A stretch of DNA of 41,007 bases from Hamadaea sp. (lineage in GTDB: Bacteria > Actinomycetota > Actinomycetes > Mycobacteriales > Micromonosporaceae). The notes under the pieces were generated by a model, which was given only the letters and a program-made list of their open reading frames with translations, was not told the origin of the DNA and made no database searches. Of the stretch, positions 34,015 through 41,007 are shown one piece after another (position 1 is the first letter of the stretch; every line of letters starts with the position of its first letter). Location of the stretch: NCBI GenBank assembly GCA_013361475.1, contig JABFYB010000150.1, forward strand, positions 1 through 41,007. The letters run 5' to 3'. The position numbers and the translations under genes were made by a program.

Positions 34015-36393
34015 TCAGCCGAGCCGGTCGTTGACGCAGCGCAGCACCGGCGCGGCGGTCAGGGCCGCCAGCGGGGCGTCCAGCGGCAGTCCGCTGACCC
34101 GGAAGGTGAAGCTGTCGCCGGGCAGCAGCGTGACGAGCTGTTCGTCCACGGTGGCGGCCGGGTCGACCCGGTCGGCGAACAGGCACAGGTCGCGCAGGAA
34201 CGTCTCGGCGATGACCGTCACGAGCACGTCGTCCTCCACCCGCGACGCGGTCGCCTCGTACGCGGCCGGCGGGTAGGCCAGCTCTTTGTCGCGCCCGGAG
34301 AACCACCACGCGGTCCCCGCGACGAGGCACTCGTCCGGCCCCGGTTCGCCCAGCGAGCCGGGGAGCGGGATCGTCACTGAGCCGTGTGCGGGCACCACGA
34401 CGTCCACGTCGAAGGAGCCCAGCTGCTCCCCCGCGAACGACATGCGGCGTACGGGCAGCCGGAGCGCCCACTCGACCGGCGACTCGTTGACGGCGGCCAG
34501 GACGCCGGGCTGGAAGGTCAGCAGCCGATCGGCGTAGGACCGCCGGAGCGCGTACCAGAGCGGTTTGCGGCGCCCGTCGCCGTCGACGGCCGACCACGAG
34601 ACGACCGGCCAGCAGTCGTTGAGCTGCCAGACGATCGTGCCCATGCAGTAGGGCCGCAGCGAGCGGAACCACTCCACCCCGAGCTGGATCGCCCGCGCCT
34701 GGTTCACCTGGGTCAGGTAGTGCCAGTCGTCGAAGCCGTGCACCTCGCCGAAGTGCTCGTCCAACGCACGCTGGAGTTTGCCGTCCCCGCCGCCGGCCTT
34801 CTGATGCGCCGCCAGCGCCGGCCCGCTCAGCGCCGCCGCACGCTCCAAAGTGGAGTATGCCGCCGGCGCCTGGAAGCCGAACTCGGCCACGAACCGGGGT
34901 TTGTAGGAACGGTAGTGCGTGTAGTCGTGGGTGTTCCACACGTCCCAGATGTGCGTCGACCCGTATGCCGGATCGTTGGGATGCCGATCGGTGGCGCCGG
35001 TGAACGGGCCACCCGAGTACGGGCTGGCCGGCCAGTAGGGGCGAGTCGGGTCGAGGTCGGCGACGATCGACGGCAGCAGCTCGAAGTAGTAGCCGCTCCC
35101 CCAGGTCCGATCACCGAGGTCGGCCTGCCAGCCCCAGTCCCGCCAGCCCCAGACGTTCTCGTTGTTGCCGACCCACATCACCAGACTGGGATGCGGCGTC
35201 AGCCGGGCGACCTGCTCCCGGGCTTCGGCCTCGACCTCGCTCCGCAGCGGCTCCTCCTCCGGGTACGCCGCGCACGCGAACAGGAAATCCTGCTCGACGA
35301 GCAACCCGAGCTCGTCGCACAAGTCGTAGAAGTCCTCGGACTCGTAGATCCCGCCACCCCACACCCGGATGAGGTTGACGTTCGCCGCGCACGCGTCGGC
35401 CAGGCGATCGGCGTACCGGGAACGGTCGAGGCGGGTGACGAACGCGTCCTCCGGGATCCAGTTGACGCCCCGCACGAAGACCGGCACATCGTTCACGACC
35501 AGCGTGAACGCACTGCCCGAGGCGTCCGGCGTGGTGTCGAGGCGGATGTCCCGGAAACCGATCCGCCGCCGCCACACGTCCAGCTCCCGGCCGTCGGCGG
35601 CGAGCGTGACCGTGAGGTCGTGCAGCGTCGGCTCGCCGTAGCCGCGGGGCCACCACCGGGCCGGGTCCGGCACCTCTAGGCGTACCACTCCCTGAGCGGA
35701 ATCGATCAGCTGGACCTCGGCGCGGTGCCCGCCCACCGCGGCGGTCACCGTGAGCGGCGCGTCGGCCGCCCGGTCGGCGCGGACATGGACCTCGACGACG
35801 CCGACGCCGTCACGCAGCGTGACCAGCGGGCGGACCTCGGCCAGCCGCGCGACCGACCAGGTCTGCAACTCGATCGGCCGCCAGATCCCGGCGGTGACCA
35901 GCGTCGGACCCCAGTCCCAGCCGAAGTTGCAGGCCATCTTGCGGACGAAGTTGAACGGCTCCGGATACGAGTTGGGCCGATCGCCGAGCTGTTCGCGCAG
36001 CTCGTCGGTGTACCGGTAGACGTCGCCGAAGCGCACCTCCAGGCGGTTGCGCCCGTCGCGCAGCGCCGCACGAGCGTCGAACCGGTAGGACCGGTGCATG
36101 TTCCGGGTGTCACCCAGCGTGACGCCGTTCAGGATCACCGTCGCGACCGTGTCCAGGCCCGCGCACACCAGGTCCGCGCGCTGGTCACCGGCCTCGCTCC
36201 AGTCGAAGTCCAGCTGGTACGCCCACTCGCTGCGCCCGATCCAGGCGGTCTTCGCCTCGTTCTCCCCGACGAACGGATCGTCGATGCGGCCCGCCGCGAG
36301 CAGATCCGTGTGTACGCACCCCGGCACGGTCGCCGGAACCGGCCCGTCGAGCGCGTCTCCATGCAGGGTCCAGGGGCCGTCGAGCGCAGTCAC
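34015..36393 (-). CDS. glycoside hydrolase family 2, beta-mannosidase-like
   Basis: 792 residues, with the GH2 order: N-terminal sugar-binding jelly roll (WTLHGDALDGPVPATVPGCVHTDL at the start), immunoglobulin-like domain, TIM barrel, and C-terminal domains. The acid/base Glu412 lies in MWVGNNENVWGW and the nucleophile Glu504 in FVAEFGFQ. Length, the PGCVHTDLLAAG segment and GNNENVWGW match beta-mannosidases that trim mannose from oligosaccharides; no signal peptide is seen, so it probably acts inside the cell on imported sugars. GTG 36393 has TAGGGT 6 bases upstream. No sugar transporter gene is in the window. Confidence 0.88.
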   Translation of the reverse strand: MTALDGPWTLHGDALDGPVPATVPGCVHTDLLAAGRIDDPFVGENEAKTAWIGRSEWAYQLDFDWSEAGDQRADLVCAGLDTVATVILNGVTLGDTRNMHRSYRFDARAALRDGRNRLEVRFGDVYRYTDELREQLGDRPNSYPEPFNFVRKMACNFGWDWGPTLVTAGIWRPIELQTWSVARLAEVRPLVTLRDGVGVVEVHVRADRAADAPLTVTAAVGGHRAEVQLIDSAQGVVRLEVPDPARWWPRGYGEPTLHDLTVTLAADGRELDVWRRRIGFRDIRLDTTPDASGSAFTLVVNDVPVFVRGVNWIPEDAFVTRLDRSRYADRLADACAANVNLIRVWGGGIYESEDFYDLCDELGLLVEQDFLFACAAYPEEEPLRSEVEAEAREQVARLTPHPSLVMWVGNNENVWGWRDWGWQADLGDRTWGSGYYFELLPSIVADLDPTRPYWPASPYSGGPFTGATDRHPNDPAYGSTHIWDVWNTHDYTHYRSYKPRFVAEFGFQAPAAYSTLERAAALSGPALAAHQKAGGGDGKLQRALDEHFGEVHGFDDWHYLTQVNQARAIQLGVEWFRSLRPYCMGTIVWQLNDCWPVVSWSAVDGDGRRKPLWYALRRSYADRLLTFQPGVLAAVNESPVEWALRLPVRRMSFAGEQLGSFDVDVVVPAHGSVTIPLPGSLGEPGPDECLVAGTAWWFSGRDKELAYPPAAYEATASRVEDDVLVTVIAETFLRDLCLFADRVDPAATVDEQLVTLLPGDSFTFRVSGLPLDAPLAALTAAPVLRCVNDRLG

Positions 36394-36442
36394 GCCCCCA
36401 CCCTAGCCCGCCCATGATCTCCGGCCCGCTACGCTGGTCGGA
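36394..36442. promoter_or_regulatory. 49-base divergent promoter region, mannosidase / pentapeptide gene
   Basis: Minus-strand TAGGGT (36405-36400, 6 bases before the mannosidase GTG) and plus-strand TACGCT (36430-36435, 7 bases before ATG 36443). Both starts appear leaderless, so both promoters occupy the same 49 bases plus the ends of each gene. Confidence 0.55.
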
Positions 36443-37216
36443 ATGAGTTTCCGGGAGCGTCTGCACGCCGACTGCGCCTCGTGCGTCGGGCTCTGCTGCG
36501 TCGCACCCGCCTTCGCCAAGTCGGCGGACTTCGCGATCACCAAGCCGGCCGGCAAACCCTGCCCGAACCTGCGCGCCGACTCCCGCTGTGGCATCCATTC
36601 GCGGCTGCGGGAGTCCGGCTTCCCCGGCTGTACGGTGTTCGACTGCTTCGGCGCCGGTCAGCGCATCACCGCGGCCTTCGGCGGCCGGAGCTGGCGGGAC
36701 GAACCCGGGATGCTCGCCGCCTTCCCGATCATGCGGGACCTGCACGAATTGCTCTACTTCCTCGCCGAAGCCCAGAGCATGCCCGCCGCCGCACCGCTGT
36801 ACGCCCAGCTCACGGCGATGTCCGACAAGATCGACGCGATCGCTTCGGGTGACGTCGCCGGCGTGGACCCGGCCGCGTTGCGGGCCGAGGCCAATCCCCT
36901 GCTGCTCGAGGCCAGCTCACTCGTACGCCGCCCGGCCGGGCCGGACCACCGAGGCGCCGCCCTGTTCGGCGCCTCATTCCGAGGTGCTTCCCTCCGCCGG
37001 GCGTCGCTGCGCGGGGCGACGCTGGTCGGGGCCGACCTCCGGCAAGCCGACCTCCGCGAGGCCGACGTCATCGGGGCCGACTTCCGCGGAGCCGACCTGC
37101 GCGGAGCCGACCTGACCGGAGCGCTCTACCTCACCCAGGCCCAGCTCGACGCCGCCCGCGGCGACGCCCGTACGCGACTCCCCGCCGCCCTCCACCACCC
37201 CACCCACTGGCGCTAG
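36443..37216 (+). CDS. Cys-rich (YkgJ-like) protein with C-terminal pentapeptide repeats
   Basis: 257 residues. The N-terminal 70 residues carry eight Cys (11, 14, 18, 19, 40, 49, 63, 68), starting CASCVGLCC, similar to the metal-chelating CxxCxxCC domain (YkgJ type) but with one extra residue. A helical middle (about 80-150) follows, then a run of A(D/N)LxG-type pentapeptides (about residues 172-226, starting FGASFRGASLRRASLRGATL) that would form a short right-handed beta-helix of around two to three turns. I know no assigned function for such a fusion. Leaderless start. It could be a metal- or cluster-dependent protein with a DNA- or protein-mimicking tail; that is speculation. Confidence 0.8.
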   Translation: MSFRERLHADCASCVGLCCVAPAFAKSADFAITKPAGKPCPNLRADSRCGIHSRLRESGFPGCTVFDCFGAGQRITAAFGGRSWRDEPGMLAAFPIMRDLHELLYFLAEAQSMPAAAPLYAQLTAMSDKIDAIASGDVAGVDPAALRAEANPLLLEASSLVRRPAGPDHRGAALFGASFRGASLRRASLRGATLVGADLRQADLREADVIGADFRGADLRGADLTGALYLTQAQLDAARGDARTRLPAALHHPTHWR

Positions 37217-37250
37217 CAGAAGATGTAGCTGCGTCCGCGACTTCCGCCAA

Positions 37251-37300
37251 GATCATGGTCATTTCCACGTTGTCATGGCGACAGGGAAATGACCCTGATC
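37251..37300 (+). terminator. hairpin after the pentapeptide gene
   Basis: 16-base arms 37251-37266 and 37285-37300 pair at 15 positions, with an 18-base loop; the ends read GATCATGG and CCCTGATC. It lies between convergent genes, 34 bases after the plus-strand stop and 46 before the RNase HI stop. Confidence 0.6.
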
Positions 37301-37346
37301 ATGCAGCAGGCGGTGGGGGCGGCGAGGGCGGCGGGAGGGCGCTGCG

Positions 37347-37808
37347 TCAGAGGACGGCGCGGGACTCCGCCATGCCTCGGTTGGCGAGCGCGTCCGCCCG
37401 CTCGTTGCCCGGGTCGCCGGCGTGGCCCTTCACCCAGACCCATTCGATCTGGTGCGCCTTGACCGCCGAGTCGAGGCGCTGCCACAGGTCGGCGTTCTTC
37501 ACGGGCTTCTTGTCCGAGGTCTGCCACCCGTTGCGTTTCCAGTTCGGCAGCCAGGACAGGATGCCGTTGCGCAGGTAGGAGCTGTCGGTGTGGAGGCGTA
37601 CGGTCACCGGCCGGGACAGCAGTTCCAGCGCCTGGATGGCCGCCATCAGCTCCATCCGGTTGTTGGTGGTCTGTCCGCCGTCGCCGCCCCAGATCTCCTT
37701 CTCGTGGTCGCCCCAGCGCAGGATCGCTCCCCAGCCGCCGGGGCCGGGGTTGCCGCTGCAAGCGCCGTCGGTGTAGATCTCGACGATTCGCGCATTCACC
37801 TCGGCCAT
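37347..37808 (-). CDS. rnhA: ribonuclease HI
   Basis: 153 residues. It cuts the RNA strand of RNA-DNA hybrids with Mg2+. The catalytic set is present: Asp14 in [17 protein letters not shown], Glu53 in [11 protein letters not shown], Asp75 in LHTDSSYL, the His loop [14 protein letters not shown] with the final Asp, and the basic handle region [23 protein letters not shown] seen in E. coli-type enzymes. TAGGTT lies 6 bases before the ATG. It is a single gene, convergent with the pentapeptide gene and followed upstream by the DUF2000 gene on the same strand, 24 bases away. Confidence 0.95.
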   Translation of the reverse strand: MAEVNARIVEIYTDGACSGNPGPGGWGAILRWGDHEKEIWGGDGGQTTNNRMELMAAIQALELLSRPVTVRLHTDSSYLRNGILSWLPNWKRNGWQTSDKKPVKNADLWQRLDSAVKAHQIEWVWVKGHAGDPGNERADALANRGMAESRAVL

Positions 37809-37814
37809 GGGCGA

Positions 37815-37820
37815 AACCTA
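37815..37820 (-). promoter_or_regulatory. -10 box TAGGTT of rnhA
   Basis: TAGGTT on the minus strand, 6 bases before ATG 37808, in the 24-base gap after the DUF2000 gene. Confidence 0.6.
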
Positions 37821-37832
37821 CCCGACCGCAGC

Positions 37833-38243
37833 TCACGGGTGGAGGGCCGCCCCCTTGAGGATCTTGTCCACAACCGACCGCGGCCCGTGCAAGCCGATGC
37901 CGACCAGGCGCAGTTCCTCGCGCGGCACCGCGGCGACGGCGGCCCGGTTGTCCACGTCGTTGCCGGTCTTGAAGAGGTCCTCGGTGAAGACCGTGACCGC
38001 CACCCCGCGTTCCAGCGCCCGGCGGTGGGCTTGACTCATCAGCGCGGCCGAACCGGCGTAGACCAGCACCGGTTGCCGGAACATCGGCAGGTACGGCGTT
38101 CCGTCGGCGTCGGCGTACGCCTCGCCGATGAGCGACGGCTCGTGCGCCGCGACGCCGCTCACCAGGAACGCCGTGACGTTCAGCCGTTGCCAGGTGGCGA
38201 GGTCGTCCCGCAGCAGGACGGCGATCTTCGTGTCGAACTTCAT
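37833..38243 (-). CDS. DUF2000 family protein
   Basis: 136 residues: MKFDTKIAVLLRDDLATWQRLNVTAFLVSGV at the start, then LPMFRQPVLVYAGSAALMSQAH and the end with LVGIGLHGPRSVVDKILKGA. This matches DUF2000, small proteins whose structure resembles peptidyl-tRNA hydrolase 2 and which are often found beside AraC-type regulators; here the divergent gene at 38292 is an AraC regulator, a known association. No enzymatic role established. The ATG at 38243 follows TGGAGAC. The frame continues far upstream against the AraC gene but that part is a shadow. Confidence 0.8.
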   Translation of the reverse strand: MKFDTKIAVLLRDDLATWQRLNVTAFLVSGVAAHEPSLIGEAYADADGTPYLPMFRQPVLVYAGSAALMSQAHRRALERGVAVTVFTEDLFKTGNDVDNRAAVAAVPREELRLVGIGLHGPRSVVDKILKGAALHP

Positions 38244-38279
38244 GTCTCCAGGCTGTCGGACCGCACGACGTCGGTCTTG

Positions 38280-38285
38280 TACGTT
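38280..38285 (+). promoter_or_regulatory. -10 box TACGTT of the AraC regulator gene
   Basis: TACGTT, 6 bases before ATG 38292. Confidence 0.6.
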
Positions 38286-38291
38286 CTTGGC

Positions 38292-39071
38292 ATGCAGGCG
38301 GTGTCGGCGTGGCGCCCACCGGTGCCGGGGATCGCGGAGGTCTTCCACGCCCGGTTCGAGCGGCACGCGTACCCGATGCACACGCACGAGACCTGGACGC
38401 TGCTGATCGTGGACGACGGCGCGATCCGTTACGACCTGGACCGCAGCGAGCACGGTGCGGTCGGCGCGACGGTGACGCTGCTGCCGCCGGACGTGCCGCA
38501 CGACGGCCAGTCCGCGACCGAGGGCGGTTTCCGCAAACGGGTCCTCTACCTCGATCGGGCGGTCTTGGGCGACGAGCTGATCGGGGCGGCCGTCGGCCGG
38601 CCGGAGTTCGGCGATCCGCTGCTGCGGGCGCGGCTGGATCAATTGCACCGCAGCCTGTCCGGGCCGGAGACGCTGGAGGCGGAGAGCCGGCTGGCGTTCG
38701 TCGCCGAGCGGCTGCTCAGCCATCTGGGCGCGCCCGCGCCGGCGGGGCCCGCGCCCCCGAGGCTCGCGGCCGACCTGCGGGAGCTGCTCGACAGCCGGGT
38801 CACGGCCGGGGTGACGCTCCAGGAGGCGTCGGCGGCGCTGTTCGCGCATCCGACCCATCTGGTACGCAGTTTCACCGGCGCGTTCGGCCTGCCGCCGCAC
38901 GCGTACCTGATGGGGCGGCGGATCGCGCTGGCCCGGACGCTGCTGCTCGACGGCCGCCGACCGGCGGAGGCGGCGATCGAGGCCGGCTTCTTCGACCAGG
39001 CACACCTGCACCGGCACTTCGTCCGACACGTCGGGGTCTCCCCGGGCCGTTATGCTCGCCGACGGCGGTAA
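38292..39071 (+). CDS. AraC-family transcriptional regulator
   Basis: 259 residues. N-terminal cupin ligand-binding domain (HARFERHAYPMHTHETWTLLIVDDGAIRYDL, about residues 18-50) and a C-terminal double helix-turn-helix of AraC type, the last part LARTLLLDGRRPAEAAIEAGFFDQAHLHRHFVRHVGVSPGRYARRRR-like, with the typical F-x-D-Q-x-H-x-x-R-x-F pattern. This subclass often regulates a divergently placed DUF2000 or transporter gene, here the gene at 37833. The start is at the ATG 38292, 6 bases after TACGTT. Ligand unknown. Confidence 0.88.
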   Translation: MQAVSAWRPPVPGIAEVFHARFERHAYPMHTHETWTLLIVDDGAIRYDLDRSEHGAVGATVTLLPPDVPHDGQSATEGGFRKRVLYLDRAVLGDELIGAAVGRPEFGDPLLRARLDQLHRSLSGPETLEAESRLAFVAERLLSHLGAPAPAGPAPPRLAADLRELLDSRVTAGVTLQEASAALFAHPTHLVRSFTGAFGLPPHAYLMGRRIALARTLLLDGRRPAEAAIEAGFFDQAHLHRHFVRHVGVSPGRYARRRR

Positions 39072-39102
39072 CCGGCAGCCGTCAGGCGGACATCTCCTAG
39101 GT

Positions 39103-39672
39103 ATGGAACTTCACGACGCGACCGCTCGAAGGCGCTTCGAAGCTCTCTTCGACGCCCACTACGCGGAGTTGACGCGTTTCGCGACCCGTCGGGTAGGCGC
39201 CGACGCGGCAGGCGACATCGTCGCCCACACGTTCCTGATCGCCTGGCGCCGGTTCGCCGAACTGCCGCCCGATCACGCCCGAGCCTGGCTCTACTCGACG
39301 GCGAGGCACGTCATCGCCAATGAACTGCGGGGGCGTACGCGCCGGGAGAAGCTCGCCGCCAAGGCGGCTACCGGCCACGACGCCAAGGGGGCGGACCCGT
39401 CGGGACTCGTCGACGAGCGACTCCGCGTACGCGCGGTGCTCGCCGAGCTGTCTCCGGCCGACCAGGAAGTCCTGCGGCTCGTCGAGTGGGAGGGGCTGGA
39501 CGTGGCCGAGGCGGCGCTCGTCCTGCGTTGTACGCGTACCGCGCTCAAGGTGCGGCTGCACCGTGCCCGGAAGCGGTTCGCCCAGCGGCTGCTGGCGACG
39601 GAGGAACGAGACGCCACGCCGACCCGGCGCCCCCGGTCGACCATCGTTCCCGGAGGGAGCACCACCTCATGA
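39103..39672 (+). CDS. ECF-type sigma factor (sigma-70 family)
   Basis: 189 residues from ATG 39103. Region 2 (FDAHYAELTRFATRRVGADAAGDIVAHTFLIAWRRF, about 13-48) and region 4 (LSPADQEVLRLVEWEGLDVAEAALVLRCTRTALKVRLHRARKRF, about 108-152) are both present; region 3 is absent, as in ECF factors. The short C-terminal tail is Arg-rich. The upstream in-frame start at 39052 lies within the AraC gene's end. The stop overlaps the next ATG by ATGA, so its product is made with a membrane-anchored partner, a usual way to control such factors. Confidence 0.88.
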   Translation: MELHDATARRRFEALFDAHYAELTRFATRRVGADAAGDIVAHTFLIAWRRFAELPPDHARAWLYSTARHVIANELRGRTRREKLAAKAATGHDAKGADPSGLVDERLRVRAVLAELSPADQEVLRLVEWEGLDVAEAALVLRCTRTALKVRLHRARKRFAQRLLATEERDATPTRRPRSTIVPGGSTTS

Positions 39673-40298
39673 CCGATCCCCTGGACCGGCTGCGCGCCGC
39701 CGATCCCGCCCGTACGCACACCGACCCCGATCCGCGTAGCCCACAGGCGCTGGCCCTGCTCGAACGGGTCCTCGACGCACCGGTCGAACCCATCCCGAAG
39801 CGCAGCCGCCGTCGCCTCATCGCCGCCGTGACCGGTGCGGCAGTCGCCGCGGCCGTCGCCGGATTCTTCGTCGCCACTCCGGCGGCGGCGTACACGGTGG
39901 ACAAACGACCCGACGGTTCGGTGCACTTCTCGTTCCGCGCCGAACGCTTGAAGGACACCGCCAAGCTCAACGCCGAGCTGGCTCGGGCCGGCGCGCGTAC
40001 CGTGGTGATGCGGATGGTCGCGGCCGACCGTTGCGCGGAAGCGCTCGACATGGACCCGGCGTTCCCGTTCCTCACCACGGCCACGCCGGAGGATCTGGAG
40101 CGAGCCCCGGTCGCCTACCGGGTGGCCGACGGCGACGTCGTCATCACCGTTCGCCCGGAGAAGTATCCAACGGAGGACACCCTCGCCTTCGGGTACGCCA
40201 CCCGCACCGATCCCGACGGGCGTACCACCATCGTCGTGCCGGCGGTGGTGCGAAAGCTGCCGTCGTGCATGGCGATCCCGGAGCGGCCGAACCGCTGA
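39669..40298 (+). CDS. membrane-anchored partner of the sigma factor, possible anti-sigma protein
   Basis: 209 residues. A cytosolic N-terminal part of about 55 residues (starting MTDPLDRLRAADPARTHTD), one membrane helix (about 58-76: LIAAVTGAAVAAAVAGFFV) and an extracytoplasmic domain with two Cys (RCAEAL and SCMAIP) that could form a disulphide. The single helix after a basic RSRRR stretch gives N-in topology. The layout and the ATGA overlap with the sigma gene fit an anti-sigma or signal-relay protein, although no zinc-binding anti-sigma motif (HxxxCxxC) is present, so the N-terminal domain may be of another kind. Confidence 0.7.
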   Translation: MTDPLDRLRAADPARTHTDPDPRSPQALALLERVLDAPVEPIPKRSRRRLIAAVTGAAVAAAVAGFFVATPAAAYTVDKRPDGSVHFSFRAERLKDTAKLNAELARAGARTVVMRMVAADRCAEALDMDPAFPFLTTATPEDLERAPVAYRVADGDVVITVRPEKYPTEDTLAFGYATRTDPDGRTTIVVPAVVRKLPSCMAIPERPNR

Positions 40299-40304
40299 CG
40301 GTCC

Positions 40305-40337
40305 CTCACGCGGATGCCGCCCCGGCATCCGCGTGAG
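40305..40337. terminator. perfect 15-bp hairpin with 3-base loop
   Basis: Arms 40305-40319 and 40323-40337 (CTCACGCGGATGCCG and its complement) around CCC. It starts seven bases after the stop at 40298 and ends 12 bases before the next ATG (40350), so it may be a terminator or a translation-blocking leader of the next gene. No T run. Confidence 0.6.
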
Positions 40338-40349
40338 ACCCTGTCGGGC

Positions 40350-40793
40350 ATGCAGTTGCCGCTGACGGCCTCCGGAGTGTTCCGCCGGACGCCGATCGAA
40401 CGATCCGACCAGCGTGTCTCATGGGAACGCACGGATCGGGCCTTCTTCGCCTCGGGCGCTTGCCACATCCTCGCGTGGGCGTGCCGCGAGGCGTACCCGG
40501 AGCGATCGATCGAGCTGGCGGCGATGTTCCTGGCGGGCGAAGAGCATCCACTGCACGTCTACGCCTGCTGGGACGGCTGGGCGTTCGACTCCTCGGGCTG
40601 GCATCCGGAGGCGGACCTCCTGAAGGTCAACGCCGACTTCGAGGGCCGCCCGGTGCGTCGCGTCGAAGTCTCGGTGGAGCTGGCCGAGTTCTGCCGGGCG
40701 CACATCCATCGGATGCCGCATCAGTACTGGCAGGACCCGCGTCCCCGGGCCAGCGCGTACGTGAGCCAGTTCCCGCCGCCGTGGGCAGCGTGA
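40350..40793 (+). CDS. protein of unknown function with a Cys/His pattern
   Basis: 147 residues, no family recognised with certainty. SGACHILAWACREAYP near residue 35-50 and HPLHVYACWDGWAFDSSGWHP near 75-95 give a conserved-looking Cys, His and Asp in an order seen in papain-fold (NlpC/transglutaminase-like) proteins, but that fold is only a suggestion. No signal peptide or membrane helix. ATG 40350 lies only 12 bases past a strong hairpin, with no obvious promoter between, so it may be read through from the sigma operon. Confidence 0.6.
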   Translation: MQLPLTASGVFRRTPIERSDQRVSWERTDRAFFASGACHILAWACREAYPERSIELAAMFLAGEEHPLHVYACWDGWAFDSSGWHPEADLLKVNADFEGRPVRRVEVSVELAEFCRAHIHRMPHQYWQDPRPRASAYVSQFPPPWAA

Positions 40794-40842
40794 TCACGGT
40801 CGCCGCGAGCGGGGGTGGCGGGAACGTGCGAACCTGGACGGC

Positions 40843-41007
40843 GTGGACCTGACCGACACGCAGAGCACCCTCGTCTTCGTCTGCGCGCTGGCGATCCTGG
40901 TCGGGACGGTCGGCGTCGTCGTCCCCGTCGTGCCCGGCCTGATCCTGAGCTGGGGCGCCGTCCTCGTCTGGGCGCTGTTCTCCGACGCGGGCTGGGGCCG
41001 GTGGCTG
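40843..41007 (+). CDS. DUF456 family membrane protein (partial, 3' end outside window)
   Basis: The first 55 codons from GTG 40843 encode a small membrane protein beginning VDLTDTQSTLVFVCALAIL, with a first helix (about 8-30), a VVPVVPGLILSWGAVLVWALF stretch characteristic of DUF456 proteins, and the gene runs off the window end. Function unknown. The upstream 49 bases hold no clear ribosome site. Confidence 0.6.
   Translation, partial: MDLTDTQSTLVFVCALAILVGTVGVVVPVVPGLILSWGAVLVWALFSDAGWGRWL

Noticed and set aside
39061-39102. Autoregulated ECF promoter before the sigma gene (GGTAAC with ATCTCC)
   Set aside because: The two hexamers fit only loosely to known ECF promoter patterns and the spacing is not decisive; not reported as a feature.

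Overview
The window is high-GC DNA (about 70% by eye) from an actinobacterium. It carries an almost complete Pup-proteasome gene set (pup, prcB, prcA, mpa, dop, pafA, pafB). Very many genes begin 6-8 bases after a TANNNT -10 hexamer, as expected for leaderless mRNAs. Gene content, the abundant GCGTAC words and the TGATCA-type intergenic palindromes suggest Micromonosporaceae; that family assignment is inference. I see no rRNA, tRNA, CRISPR array, insertion sequence, integrase or phage gene, and no gene-free stretch longer than about 210 bases.

Layout. 1-4087 (mostly minus): pafB, with the pafC start codon at the window edge, a DUF3866 protein, a small membrane protein and pafA. 4120-11098: a dTDP-L-rhamnose and glycan block (rmlC, a polysaccharide flippase, rmlA, rmlB, rmlD, a possible micro-ORF, a DUF2304 membrane protein and two family-2 glycosyltransferases) lying between pafA and the proteasome core. 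11258-16756 (minus): prcA, prcB, pup, dop and the ATPase mpa. 16900-20904: a small ferredoxin, then a translationally coupled minus operon (M50 site-2 protease, TrmI, unknown protein), and a RecB-type nuclease. 20954-28617 (plus): an orphan LuxR-type response regulator lacking its phosphoacceptor Asp, then two paralogous MacB-like ABC transporter operons. 28709-37808: voltage-gated ion channel, HAD phosphatase, PIG-L deacetylase, GNAT acetyltransferase, enoyl-CoA hydratase, NAPE-PLD-like hydrolase, GH2 beta-mannosidase, Cys-rich pentapeptide protein and RNase HI. 37833-41007: DUF2000 protein, AraC regulator, ECF sigma factor with a membrane partner, an unknown protein and the start of a DUF456 membrane protein.

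How it works together. PafA ligates Pup to substrate lysines, Dop removes Pup (or deamidates a Gln-ended Pup), and Mpa unfolds pupylated proteins into the PrcA/PrcB chamber through its C-terminal GQYL tail. Here Pup already ends in Gly-Gly-Glu. PafB with PafC is a DNA-damage transcription activator. RmlA-B-D-C make dTDP-L-rhamnose, which the two glycosyltransferases could use on a lipid-linked glycan exported by the flippase.

The observations most worth follow-up are: the unphosphorylatable-looking regulator beside two ABC operons that share a CGGGCA/TGCCCG inverted repeat; the pup leader hairpin and palindrome; the ion channel with a TGDSW filter; the Cys-rich/pentapeptide fusion; the tandem GTGA-coupled protease-methyltransferase operon; and the two sequence-wide patterns (leaderless -10 boxes and the GCGTACGC octamer).
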